Assembly: GCF_030373445.1 (NCBI RefSeq)
Contig: NZ_JAUCYU010000017.1
Location: 1 to 64,000, forward strand
From: Roseovarius sp.
GTDB lineage: Bacteria; Pseudomonadota; Alphaproteobacteria; Rhodobacterales; Rhodobacteraceae
Reading direction: 5' to 3'
DNA length: 64,000 nucleotides
A program made the position numbers and the translations under genes. The notes under the pieces are model-generated. The model was given only the letters and a program-made list of their open reading frames with translations. It made no database searches and was not told where the DNA came from. This document shows, one piece after another, positions 37,692 through 46,792 of the stretch; position 1 is the first letter of the stretch; each line of letters starts with the position of its first letter.

Positions 37692-40600
37692 ATGGCACGT
37701 TTCTTCATCGACCGCCCCGTCTTCGCGTGGGTCATCTCTATCCTGATCATGGGGATCGGGATTCTCGCGATCCGGCTTCTGCCGATCGCGCAATACCCGC
37801 AGATCGCCCCGCCCTCGGTCACCATCAGCGGGACCTACCCGGGCGCCTCTGCCAGCACGGTCGCCAACACGGTGACGCAGGTGATCGAACAGCAGATGAC
37901 CGGCCTGGACGGGCTGCGGTATTTCTCCTCGAGTTCCACGTCCGCCGGCAGCGCCGAGATCACCCTGACATTCGAAACCGGCACCGACGTGGATATCGCG
38001 CAGGTGCAGGTTCAGAACAAGCTCAGCCGGGCGACACCGCTCCTGCCTGAAATCGTTCAGCGGCAGGGCCTGACGGTCGAGAAATCCTCGGCCGGTTTCC
38101 TTATGGTGGTCGGGCTCATCTCGACCGATGGCAGCCTCGAGCAGGTCGACCTTGCCGACTACATGGTCACCAACCTGGTCGACGAGCTCAGCCGCATCCA
38201 GGGCGTGGGTTCGGTCAACGTGTTCGGCGGTCAGTACGCGATGCGCATCTGGCTCGACCCTGCCAAGCTGGCGGCGTTCGAGTTGACGCCGTCAGACGTG
38301 GTGTCCGCCGTCTCGGCGCAAAACGCCCAGATCTCGGCCGGCGCATTCGGGTCGCGTCCGACGGTCGAGGGGCAGCAGTTGAACGCGACGATCACGGCGC
38401 AATCCCTGCTCAGCACACCGGAAGATTTCCGCCAGATCGTCCTGCGCGCGGAAACGGATGGCGGGCTTGTGCTGCTCGACGATGTCGCACGGGTCGAGAT
38501 TGGCGCGGAAAACTACGCCACGATCGCGCGGTTCAACGCCAACCCGGCCTCGGGCATGGCGATCAGCCTGGCCCCCGGCGCGAACGCGCTGGATACGGCG
38601 GAGGCGGTCAAGGCGCGGATGGCGGAATTCGCCAATTTCTTTCCCGAGGGCGTCGATTACGTGATCCCCTACGACACCACGCCCTTCATCGAGATCTCGA
38701 TCAAGGAAGTGGTGAAAACCCTGTTCGAGGCCATCGGCCTCGTCTTCCTCGTCATGCTCTTGTTCCTGCAGAACCTGCGCGCGACGCTGATCCCCACGCT
38801 GGCCGTGCCGGTCGTGCTTCTCGGCACCTTCGGCGTACTTGCTGCGGCAGGCTTCACGATCAACACGCTGACCATGCTCGCCATGGTGCTGGCCATCGGC
38901 CTTCTGGTCGACGACGCCATCGTGGTGGTCGAGAACGTCGAACGTATCATGGAGGAAGACGGGCTCTCTCCGCGAGAGGCCACGCACAAATCCATGGGGC
39001 AGATCACCGGCGCGCTGATCGGGATCGCGATGGTGCTGTCGGCCGTGTTCGTGCCGATGGCCTTCTTTCCCGGCTCGACCGGGGTGATCTACCAGCAGTT
39101 CGCCATCACCATCGTCTCGGCCATGGCACTTTCGGTGGTGGTCGCGCTGACGCTGACACCGGCACTTTGTGCCTCGATGCTGAAGGCCAAGAGCCATGGC
39201 GAACGGCGCGGCTTTTTCGGCCTGTTCAACCGGGGTTTCAACGGTCTGACCAACGGCTATACCGGTACGGTGCGCTGGTCGGTCCGGCGCCCGTTGCGGG
39301 TCGGCCTTGTCTACCTCGCGCTGGCAGGGGCGATGGCGCTGCTGTTCCTGCGCACGCCGACTGGGTTCCTTCCGGACGAAGACCAGGGGATCCTCTTCAC
39401 CCTCATCCAGGCCCCCACGGGCGCCTCGGCCGAACGCACGCTCGATGTGCTGGAACAGGTGGAAAACTACTATCTCACGCAGGAGGAGGGCGTCGTCAAA
39501 TCCATGTTCGGCGTGGTCGGGTTCAGCTTCGGCGGCAGCGGGCAGAACATGGGCATCGCCTTCGTGCAGCTTGAAGACTGGGACGATCGCAAAGAGCCGC
39601 AGCAGAGCGTTCAGGCGCTGGCTGGCCGGGCGTTCGGCGCCTTCAGCCAGATCCGCGATGCGATGGTTTTCCCGGTCGTGCCGCCTTCGGTCATCGAACT
39701 GGGCAACGTCTCGGGTTTCGATTTCTACCTTCAGGCCCGCGAGGGCCAGAGCCATGCCGACCTTGTCGCCGCACGCAACCAACTGCTTGGCGCTGCCGCG
39801 CAAAGCCCGCTGATCGCCTCTGCCCGCCCCAGCGGATTGGAAGATGCATCGCAGTTCAACCTCGATATTGACTGGCGCAAGGCCGGGGCGATGGGGCTGA
39901 CGCCGACCGATGTCGGCCAGCTTTTGCAGGTTGCCTGGGCCGGAACCTACGTCAACGATTTCGTCGACCAGGGCCGGATCAAGCGCGTCTACGTACAGGG
40001 CGAGGCAGACGCCCGGGCCACCCCCTCGGATATCGACAAGTGGCGGGTGCGCAACGCCAGCGGCGGCCTGGTGCCGTTCTCGAACTTCTCGGAAGGCGCG
40101 TGGGCCTACGGGGCACAGGGACTTTACCGCTACAACGGCATCCCGTCGATCCAGATCCAGGGCTCCCCCGCCCCGGGCGTGACCTCCGGCGAGGCCATGG
40201 CGGAAATGGAGCGCCTCGTTGCCGATCTCGGTTCCGGTTACGACGCGGCGTGGACCGGCCTTTCGCTGGAAGAACGCCAGTCGGGCAGCCAGGCGCCACT
40301 GCTTTACGCACTCTCGCTGGCCGTGGTGTTCCTCTCGCTCGCCGCCCTGTATGAAAGCTGGTCGATCCCCTTCGCGGTTATGCTGGCCATGCCGATCGGT
40401 ATCCTTGGTGCGCTGGTTGGCGCCTGGCTCGGCGGGTTCGAGAACGGCGTCTTCTTCCAGGTCGGCCTGCTGACGGTGATCGGCCTGACCGGCAAGAACG
40501 CCATCCTTATCGTCGAGTTCGCAAGGGAGAGATACGAGGCGGGCGAGCGGGTCATCGACGCTGTCGTCACCGCCGCGCGTCAGCGGTTCCGACCGATCAT

Positions 40601-40799
40601 CATGACCTCGATGGCCTTCTCGCTGGGGGTTCTGCCGCTGGTGCTGTCGTCCGGCGCAGGTTCGGGCGGGCGCAATGCCATCGGCTCCGGCGTGCTCGCG
40701 GGCACCCTGTCGGCCACGATTCTCGGGGTGGTGTTCGTGCCGCTCTTCTTCATGATTGTCACCCGGCTGTTCCGCCGCGGCAGGCAGCAAGTCGAGTAG
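37692..40799 (+). CDS. RND multidrug efflux pump inner-membrane subunit (AcrB/MexB, HAE1 family)
   Basis: 1035-residue protein of full family length. It starts MARFFIDRPVFAWVISILIM, and TM4 contains the proton-relay aspartates in LLVDDAIVVVENVERIMEED, with the matching lysine in LTGKNAILIVEFARERYEAG. Other signatures are GFLPDEDQGILF, FPGSTGVIYQQFAITIVSAM and MTSMAFSLGVLPLVLSSGAG. It exports amphiphilic compounds using the proton gradient. No regulator or outer-membrane factor gene lies next to it, so it presumably uses a shared TolC. Confidence 0.95.
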   Translation: MARFFIDRPVFAWVISILIMGIGILAIRLLPIAQYPQIAPPSVTISGTYPGASASTVANTVTQVIEQQMTGLDGLRYFSSSSTSAGSAEITLTFETGTDVDIAQVQVQNKLSRATPLLPEIVQRQGLTVEKSSAGFLMVVGLISTDGSLEQVDLADYMVTNLVDELSRIQGVGSVNVFGGQYAMRIWLDPAKLAAFELTPSDVVSAVSAQNAQISAGAFGSRPTVEGQQLNATITAQSLLSTPEDFRQIVLRAETDGGLVLLDDVARVEIGAENYATIARFNANPASGMAISLAPGANALDTAEAVKARMAEFANFFPEGVDYVIPYDTTPFIEISIKEVVKTLFEAIGLVFLVMLLFLQNLRATLIPTLAVPVVLLGTFGVLAAAGFTINTLTMLAMVLAIGLLVDDAIVVVENVERIMEEDGLSPREATHKSMGQITGALIGIAMVLSAVFVPMAFFPGSTGVIYQQFAITIVSAMALSVVVALTLTPALCASMLKAKSHGERRGFFGLFNRGFNGLTNGYTGTVRWSVRRPLRVGLVYLALAGAMALLFLRTPTGFLPDEDQGILFTLIQAPTGASAERTLDVLEQVENYYLTQEEGVVKSMFGVVGFSFGGSGQNMGIAFVQLEDWDDRKEPQQSVQALAGRAFGAFSQIRDAMVFPVVPPSVIELGNVSGFDFYLQAREGQSHADLVAARNQLLGAAAQSPLIASARPSGLEDASQFNLDIDWRKAGAMGLTPTDVGQLLQVAWAGTYVNDFVDQGRIKRVYVQGEADARATPSDIDKWRVRNASGGLVPFSNFSEGAWAYGAQGLYRYNGIPSIQIQGSPAPGVTSGEAMAEMERLVADLGSGYDAAWTGLSLEERQSGSQAPLLYALSLAVVFLSLAALYESWSIPFAVMLAMPIGILGALVGAWLGGFENGVFFQVGLLTVIGLTGKNAILIVEFARERYEAGERVIDAVVTAARQRFRPIIMTSMAFSLGVLPLVLSSGAGSGGRNAIGSGVLAGTLSATILGVVFVPLFFMIVTRLFRRGRQQVE

Positions 40800-40816
40800 G
40801 CGCCACCGGGGCGCCT
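40798..40816. terminator. Hairpin between convergent RND pump and pqiC genes
   Basis: AGGCGCC / GGCGCCT with a 5-nt loop, overlapping the last bases of the RND stop codon and ending 4 nt before the convergent pqiC stop. It is followed by CTCC rather than a T-run, so it is at best a weak two-way terminator. Confidence 0.35.
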
Positions 40817-40820
40817 CTCC

Positions 40821-41387
40821 TCAGCGCAGGCCCGACCGGGCGATCTCGACCACCAGTCGGCGCACGGCCTGGCCGCGGGCCTGGGCGATGCCGGCAACCG
40901 TGTCCATCCCGTTGATCGGCACCGTCAGATCGAACAGGCGGGCGCGGTCACGCCCCGTTTCGGTCGAAACGAAATACTGCCCTGCCAGCCGGAACGTGCC
41001 GTTACTTTGCGCGAGGATGTCCTCGACCCGCACTTCAACCCGCGCCTGCGCCGGTTCCTCGAACGGCCACGGCTCCGACGCCACCTGTGCACCGGTGACC
41101 TGCGCCAGCTGGCGCGATATTTCCAGCGTGATGGCCCGGCTGGGGTCATCGGCCCAGAGCAGACCCTCGCGGCTGTTCAGAAGCCCGGCTTCGTCGGCGA
41201 CGTAGATCTCCTCGGCGGAGGCATAGCTTGGCAGCGAAACCTCCCGCAGTTCGACGGTGCGGTAGGAAATCCCGATCTTCTCGGCAATCTCGGCCTTGGG
41301 GATGGCCACGCGCTGCGGCGGCGGGCCACCGCAGGCCGCAAGTATCGGCAGGGAAAGAAGGAGAAGGGAAAGAATACGCTTAGGCAT
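40821..41387 (-). CDS. pqiC: PqiC outer-membrane lipoprotein (ABC-type transport auxiliary lipoprotein)
   Basis: 188-residue lipoprotein. The leader ILSLLLLSLPILAAC ends in a lipobox (LAAC, lipidated Cys near residue 19). The mature domain has the DUF330/PqiC-like pattern, with SYRTVELREVSLPSYASAEE, ISRQLAQVTGAQVASEPWPF and RVEVRVEDILAQSNGTFRL. It is expected to sit in the outer membrane and receive the tip of the PqiB tube. It is the last gene of pqiA-pqiA-pqiB-pqiC, 4 nt after pqiB. Confidence 0.85.
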   Translation of the reverse strand: MPKRILSLLLLSLPILAACGGPPPQRVAIPKAEIAEKIGISYRTVELREVSLPSYASAEEIYVADEAGLLNSREGLLWADDPSRAITLEISRQLAQVTGAQVASEPWPFEEPAQARVEVRVEDILAQSNGTFRLAGQYFVSTETGRDRARLFDLTVPINGMDTVAGIAQARGQAVRRLVVEIARSGLR

Positions 41388-41391
41388 GAGA

Positions 41392-43485
41392 TTAACGCCC
41401 TGTCAGAAGTGAATTGGGATTGCGTTCGATGGCGCGGGCCAGCGAGGCGACCGCCTTGGCGGCCTTCTGGATTTCGGAAAGCGCGTCGCGCGCATCGCGG
41501 CCGAGACCGTTGTCCGCACGGTAGCCTTCAAGCGTCGCACGGGCCTGTGCCAGCACCGCGCGCGCGTCGGCGATGAGGTCGGGCAGATCCCGCCCCGCCT
41601 GGGCGACCGTGTCGGCGGCCTCGCTTGCGGAATCGAAGGCAGACGATACGTTCTCGACGACGCCGCCCTCTCGCAGTTCCGTCAGGATCGCGCTCAGTTC
41701 GGTCAGCGCCCCGTTAAGCTTGCCCGGCAACGCCTTGGCCTGGTCGCTGCCCAGAAGAGCGTCGGTCGTCTGAATGAGATCCGTAAGCTCATCGGCCATT
41801 TCCTGAAGTTCGACAGCCTCGGCCTTTGCGGCAACGGCGTTCAGCCGCTCGACCAGTTCCGGCACGCCTTCGACCGCCGAGGAAACACCCTCGGCCGCGT
41901 CGGAGGCATTGTCGACCGCCGTGGCCAGCTTGTTCACCAGCGCGGCCTCGTTGAACTGCGCAACCGTCTTGTCCAGCTCGGCAATGAGGGCATCGAGCCG
42001 GCCCGGCAGCGCCTGCACCTCCTCGGAGCCGACGACCTTGCGGGCGTCGCCCAGTAGGTTGTTCAGGTTCTCGGGAACGCCCCGCACATCTTCGCTGGCC
42101 AGCAGCGCGCGGGCTTCCTGGAACAGCTCGGTCGCCGAGACCATCACCTCTTCGATCGGCAGGGCGTTGATGCGTTCGAACACGCCCTGGGCGGTGGCGG
42201 AGACATCGGTGATGTCGCTTTCCGCGGTGGGCAGGTAGTACGTGCCCTGCTCGCTCTGCTCGAGCGTGGCGGGTTCGGCATCCGGGTCGTCGACAAATTC
42301 GATCTTCAGCCCGCCCGTCAGGATCGAGGCGGACGCAAGCCGCGCCCGCAACCCGTCTTCCACGCGCTCGCGGAAGTACTCGAGGGCCTCTCCCGATCCG
42401 GCTTCTTCGCCAAGACCCAGCCGGCCCGCCTTGATCGAAAGAGAGACGACAAGGCGCACCCGGTTGTCGCCGAATTCTTCCTCGTCGATCATGCCGTTGA
42501 GCGACGTCACTTCGCCGATCTTCAACCCGTTCATCTCGACAGGCGCATCTGCGGTCAGTCCGCCGATATTCTCCGAGAACACGACCGAGAGCGAGAGCGC
42601 CTCGCCTTCGTCGGCGGCAAAAAGGCTTGTCCGCGCGGCCGATTCCTCGGGATAGACGGTGAAGGTGCTGTCCGGTTCGACCGGGTCACCGCCCGATACC
42701 ATCGTCTCGAAGGTCACGCCCCCGGCGACCAGCGACGCCACGGAACTGAATTCCAGAGCGGCCCCCCCGGGCCCGAGCGAAAAGGAAAAGCCCGACGTGT
42801 CCCAGAACCGGGTGGCAGAGCTGACCAGCTTGTCATGCGGGGCAAAGATCATCGCCTCGGCCTGGGCTGAAGAGCCGTCCTCCGTGATCGAGGGTTTCCC
42901 GATCCGTCCCACGGTTACGCCGCGATAGAGGATCGGCGTACTTTCGATCAGCGACGCACGGCCCGAGGCGCGAAGCGTCAGACGCAGTCCCTCCTGGCCG
43001 TGCCTTTCGAGCGGGGCATCGGGCAGCCCCTCGAACCGGCCCACGTATCCGCCCGGCTGATCATCCCACAGGCCCTCGATGTAAACGCCGGAAAGCACGG
43101 TGTTCAGACCGGTCACACCTTGCGTCGTAACCTGCGGGCGCACCACCCAGAACCGCGCTTCGTCATCTATGAACGGCGCCACGTCATTGTCGATCCGGAC
43201 CGACACCAGCACCCGGTCCAGCCCCTGGGTAAAACCCACTTCCTCGACCAGGCCGATGGCGACGTCACGATAGCGCAGTTCCGTCGAACCCTCCTTCACC
43301 CCGGCGGCGTTTTCAAAGCTGATCTGAATAACCGGCCCCCGGTCGGAATAGCTGCGCCACGCTATGAACAGCACAACCAGCAGCGCGATCAGCGGCACGA
43401 TCCAGATAATCGAGATCCGATCCATGACGCCGCGCCGGGCCGATTTGACCGGTGCGTCCGGTGGAGTGCTGCCGTCAGTTGCCAC
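41392..43485 (-). CDS. pqiB: PqiB-type MCE (MlaD) domain protein
   Basis: 697-residue inner-membrane protein with a single N-terminal helix (about residues 25-45, ISIIWIVPLIALLVVLFIAW). Three MCE domains follow, at about 50-140 (FENAAGVKEGSTELRYRDVA), 165-270 (IESTPILYRGVTVGRIGKPS) and 295-400 (GGLTADAPVEMNGLKIGEVT). A long C-terminal helical region of about 270 residues follows; it is longer than in E. coli PqiB. Such proteins form a periplasm-spanning tube for lipid transport. The start is a GTG at 43485 with GAGGA upstream, overlapping the second pqiA by 11 nt. Confidence 0.88.
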   Translation of the reverse strand: MATDGSTPPDAPVKSARRGVMDRISIIWIVPLIALLVVLFIAWRSYSDRGPVIQISFENAAGVKEGSTELRYRDVAIGLVEEVGFTQGLDRVLVSVRIDNDVAPFIDDEARFWVVRPQVTTQGVTGLNTVLSGVYIEGLWDDQPGGYVGRFEGLPDAPLERHGQEGLRLTLRASGRASLIESTPILYRGVTVGRIGKPSITEDGSSAQAEAMIFAPHDKLVSSATRFWDTSGFSFSLGPGGAALEFSSVASLVAGGVTFETMVSGGDPVEPDSTFTVYPEESAARTSLFAADEGEALSLSVVFSENIGGLTADAPVEMNGLKIGEVTSLNGMIDEEEFGDNRVRLVVSLSIKAGRLGLGEEAGSGEALEYFRERVEDGLRARLASASILTGGLKIEFVDDPDAEPATLEQSEQGTYYLPTAESDITDVSATAQGVFERINALPIEEVMVSATELFQEARALLASEDVRGVPENLNNLLGDARKVVGSEEVQALPGRLDALIAELDKTVAQFNEAALVNKLATAVDNASDAAEGVSSAVEGVPELVERLNAVAAKAEAVELQEMADELTDLIQTTDALLGSDQAKALPGKLNGALTELSAILTELREGGVVENVSSAFDSASEAADTVAQAGRDLPDLIADARAVLAQARATLEGYRADNGLGRDARDALSEIQKAAKAVASLARAIERNPNSLLTGR

Positions 43486-44155
43486 GTGCGAGAATCCTCT
43501 TCCGGCCGGTTTTGCGCCTGGGCCGCTCGCCGGCCATTCCGGCCGATCTTGTATCCCATATCAAGCGGCTATCGAAACTTTGTGCCGATAGCATCGTAAA
43601 GATCACAGAGAGGGCGAAGAACAGGCTGGCGCGCCCGGGCGTGATAGACGCGATCGTCTGTAGCTGGACGAGCGATGACAGGATCGCCACGACGAAGACG
43701 TCGATCATCGACCAGCGGCCGATGTATTCCACGATCTCGTAAAGAAAATGGCGCCGGCCCTCGGTGGCGCGCGGGCCAAACCATACGCCGATGGCCAGCC
43801 CGGCCAGCACGATGAACTTGGCGACCGGGATAAGCACGCTGGCGATCAGGATGATGGTGGCGACCCCCCAGTTTCCGCCATGCGCGAGCTCAACCGCTCC
43901 GCCGACGATCGTGTCACTCTGGGTGCTGATCAGGGTCCGTGTCTCGAGCATCGGGTAAAGGTTCGCCGGAATGTAGCAGGCCAACCCCATCAGCCACCAT
44001 GCCCAGACCTTCTGAAGTGAATAGGGATCGCGCGACCTCAGAGCGTGGCCGCATCTCGGGCATCTTGCCGTGCCACGCGGTGAGACCCTCATGCATTCCG
44101 TGCATGCGACAAGGCCCATCTCGCGGGCTGTTTTCAGGTTTCCAGAGATTTCCAT
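43475..44155 (-). CDS. pqiA: PqiA domain protein, second half
   Basis: 226-residue membrane protein. A zinc-ribbon with two CxxC pairs (ACTECMRVSPRGTARCPRCG) precedes four helices, beginning with KVWAWWLMGLACYIPANLYP, the conserved PqiA segment, then ELAHGGNWGVATIILIASVL and EYIGRWSMIDVFVVAILSSL. It corresponds to the C-terminal of the two repeats of E. coli PqiA. The ATG at 44155 overlaps the preceding gene by 22 nt. It probably acts in the inner membrane with the preceding half to feed lipid to PqiB. Confidence 0.85.
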   Translation of the reverse strand: MEISGNLKTAREMGLVACTECMRVSPRGTARCPRCGHALRSRDPYSLQKVWAWWLMGLACYIPANLYPMLETRTLISTQSDTIVGGAVELAHGGNWGVATIILIASVLIPVAKFIVLAGLAIGVWFGPRATEGRRHFLYEIVEYIGRWSMIDVFVVAILSSLVQLQTIASITPGRASLFFALSVIFTMLSAQSFDSRLIWDTRSAGMAGERPRRKTGRKRILARGN

Positions 44156-44817
44156 ATCGAATACCTGCACATAAGCCGGTCGGTCGCGACGACAAGGACA
44201 ACCAGAATTGCGAAAATCCACGCCGCTGGCCCATAGACGACGTCCGCCATGTCACTGAGCTTGACGAGGGCGACGGCACAGCCGATGGCGAAGATTTCAG
44301 CCATCGACCACGGGACCAGCGCTTCGGAAACGGCGAAGGCCTCGCGGGCGAGCGGCGCCGGAGGCTTGTCGCGGATAATAGGTGCCAGGACATAGATAAG
44401 CAGGCTCAGCCTGATGGCCGGAATGACAACGATGAAGAACAGAACCGCGAGCGACAGGAGCGAGAGGTTCCCCGAGAACGTCAACGCGGTCTGGAGGATC
44501 GAGGCATCGTGGTGCAGACCGGCCGCCCCGATCGACAGGAAAGGGAAGGCACAGGCGGCAACGATCAGGATAAGCACCGTCAACGCGAGCGCGATAAGCT
44601 GCTTGCCCGCCTTGCGCCGCGGCGAGATCAGCACGGTATGACACCGCGCGCAGATCGCACGTTCATGGGACGCGACATCGGGCACGCGATATACGAGGTC
44701 GCACGAGGGGCAGGCGATCAGGTCGTCCAAGCCGTCAACGTGGCCATCTTCACCACCGAAACCCATGTTCGCGCCGATATCCGACGGGATCGCCCCGACG
44801 GTTTGCTGTTCACTCAC
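44134..44817 (-). CDS. pqiA: PqiA domain protein, first half
   Basis: About 227 residues. The zinc-ribbon IACPSCDLVYRVPDVASHER and CARC precede four hydrophobic helices, with CAFPFLSIGAAGLHHDASIL, FFIVVIPAIRLSLLIYVLAP and the conserved PWSMAEIFAIGCAVALVKLS. The start is placed at the GTG 44817, which has GGAGG 5 nt upstream; an ATG at 44766 is an alternative. It equals the N-terminal repeat of PqiA and is followed directly by the second repeat as a separate gene. Its promoter must lie in the 228-nt gap shared with the divergent channel gene. Confidence 0.82.
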   Translation of the reverse strand: MSEQQTVGAIPSDIGANMGFGGEDGHVDGLDDLIACPSCDLVYRVPDVASHERAICARCHTVLISPRRKAGKQLIALALTVLILIVAACAFPFLSIGAAGLHHDASILQTALTFSGNLSLLSLAVLFFIVVIPAIRLSLLIYVLAPIIRDKPPAPLAREAFAVSEALVPWSMAEIFAIGCAVALVKLSDMADVVYGPAAWIFAILVVLVVATDRLMCRYSIWKSLET

Positions 44818-45045
44818 TCGCACCTCCACGATCTGATGGAGCACTGTCACAGATAAACCATCTAGTCCTGAATTGCAGGGAATCACGCCCCTGCCGCCTT
44901 GACGAACAATGAAGACCGTCCAAGCCGTACCGGCAAGGCACGTGCATTTCAATGCGGGCGCATCGTTTCGCCCGGCGCGACCCTTGCGTAATTCCAGCCG
45001 CGAGCGTCTGGTCCGGTCATGGTAATCGTGACACTATGGGTTCCC

Positions 45046-46707
45046 ATGATTCCGTTCGTTCGCCTCCTCCTTCTGTGTCTTTTCAGCCTTCTGGCAGCCG
45101 CCGCCGGCGCGCAGGAGGACAGCGAGGCATGGTACGAGGTGGAGGAACTGAACAGCGGCCTCGGCCCGGCACCGCAACGGCTCGACCGGTCGACACCGCG
45201 TGCCGCCATGCGGAGTTTCGTCAACCTGACCAACGCGGAAAGGTTCGACTGGGCGGCACATCTGTTGAACCTGTCGGACCTTCCCCCCGGGGAACAGGCG
45301 GAAGATGGCCCGGAACTGGCCGCCATGCTCGCGTCGGTCATCGAGCGGCGGATCTGGATCAACTGGAGCGGCCTGTCGGCACGGCCGGATGCCATGATCG
45401 AAAGCGAGACGGGCAATCACCCGCGGGCGGGCGAAACCCGCCGGAACCTCCGGATCGAGCTGGTCGAGGTCAACGGCCAAGCCTACGAGGTAAGACTCGC
45501 GCGCTACAAGGCCGGGGAAGACGACGCGGTCTGGCTGTTCACGCCGCAGACCGTCGAAGACGTTCCGGGCCTCTTCGCCGAATTCGGCCCAAGACGGTTC
45601 GAGCAGTACCTGCCCCAGAGCCTCAAGGCGCGTGCAGGCCCTCTGCGGGCGTGGGAATGGATCGCCCTGCCCCTTTACCTCGTCGTGCTCGGTCTCCTGC
45701 TTTGGGGCACCAACCGATCCGTCATGATGTTGTCGGGGATGGCACCGCGCGCCTTCCTGCGGCAGGCGATCGACCGGGCCGCGATGCCGCTGGCGCTCAT
45801 GGTCACGGCGTTCGTCGCCCAGCTGTTCCTCAATCTCGCCGTCTCCTTCTCGGGCCCGGTGACCAACGTCGTCCGGCCAGCGCTGGTCATCATCATGGTC
45901 TCGGGCTTCGGCATCGCGGCGCTGCGCGTGGTCGACGCGGTCCTCGACCGGGTCACCCTTCGCGTGGTGGGCGACATCGACGACACGAGAAGCCTGGAGA
46001 AGCGCGAACTCTACACGTCGATCTTCGCGCTGCGGCGGATCATCGTGCTGTTCATGGTGGGCTTTGCCATCGTCTACGTGCTGCTGCGGCTCAACCTGTT
46101 CGAGTCGATCGGCATGACGCTTCTGGCATCGGCGGGTGTCCTCACCGTTCTTCTGGGGATCGCGGGGCAGGCCATTCTCGGCAATATCCTCGCCTCGCTT
46201 CAGATCGCGCTGGCCAAGCCGGTGCGGATCGGTGACAGCATCCTGTTCGAGGGCAACTGGGCCTATGTCGAAAGCATCTACTACACGTTCATCCGGCTGC
46301 GCACCTGGGACGAGCGCCGCATCGTGGTGCCGGTCAGGTACTTCGTCTCGAAGCCCTTCGAGAACTGGTCGGTCAAGGACGCCAGGATCTACAGCACGAT
46401 CCGGATCGTCCTGGATCATTCGGCGGATATCGAAGAGCTGCGCGAGAAATTCATCGAGTTCGCCAAGGACCGCGACGGTGTGATCGATCACGAGAAACTC
46501 TGCGCCTACGTGTCCGGCCAGACCTCGGAAGGCCAGGAAATGAGCTTCTACGTGATGTCACCCGATCCGTCTTCGGGATGGGAGACGGAAATGGAGTTGC
46601 GCGAAGCCATGCTGGGTTATATCCGCAAGCATCATCCGGACTGGTGGCCCCGAGAGCGAGTTGCGGGCGAAGGCGGGGCGACAGGTATTTCCTTCAACGA
46701 CGCCTGA
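45046..46707 (+). CDS. MscS-family mechanosensitive ion channel
   Basis: 553-residue protein: signal peptide (FVRLLLLCLFSLLAAAAGAQ), about 180-residue periplasmic domain, several membrane helices from about residue 205, and a C-terminal MscS core. The pore-lining helix region is LLASAGVLTVLLGIAGQAIL, followed by GNILASLQIALAKPVRIGDS and the beta domain RIVVPVRYFVSKPFENWSVK. The pore is less glycine/alanine-regular than E. coli MscS. An ATG at 45019 in the same frame is a possible earlier start, but the ATG at 45046 gives a better leader. It may protect against osmotic downshock. The AI-2E-family gene follows. Confidence 0.88.
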   Translation: MIPFVRLLLLCLFSLLAAAAGAQEDSEAWYEVEELNSGLGPAPQRLDRSTPRAAMRSFVNLTNAERFDWAAHLLNLSDLPPGEQAEDGPELAAMLASVIERRIWINWSGLSARPDAMIESETGNHPRAGETRRNLRIELVEVNGQAYEVRLARYKAGEDDAVWLFTPQTVEDVPGLFAEFGPRRFEQYLPQSLKARAGPLRAWEWIALPLYLVVLGLLLWGTNRSVMMLSGMAPRAFLRQAIDRAAMPLALMVTAFVAQLFLNLAVSFSGPVTNVVRPALVIIMVSGFGIAALRVVDAVLDRVTLRVVGDIDDTRSLEKRELYTSIFALRRIIVLFMVGFAIVYVLLRLNLFESIGMTLLASAGVLTVLLGIAGQAILGNILASLQIALAKPVRIGDSILFEGNWAYVESIYYTFIRLRTWDERRIVVPVRYFVSKPFENWSVKDARIYSTIRIVLDHSADIEELREKFIEFAKDRDGVIDHEKLCAYVSGQTSEGQEMSFYVMSPDPSSGWETEMELREAMLGYIRKHHPDWWPRERVAGEGGATGISFNDA

Positions 46708-46792
46708 AGGGTTTTCAGATGACGTTTCGAACATTTTCATCGATGGATTCATCAGCGGGGAACAATCCCGCAATGGCCGCGTTGCACCCTTC

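Noticed and set aside
38292..40790. 832-codon antisense frame opposite the RND pump
   Set aside because: Rich in Arg, His and Asp as expected for an antisense read of high-GC coding DNA; the + strand gene has full-length RND motifs.
46661..46792. N-terminal extension of the AI-2E-family protein from a TTG start
   Set aside because: It would overlap the channel gene by 47 nt, and the added residues do not look like the family.
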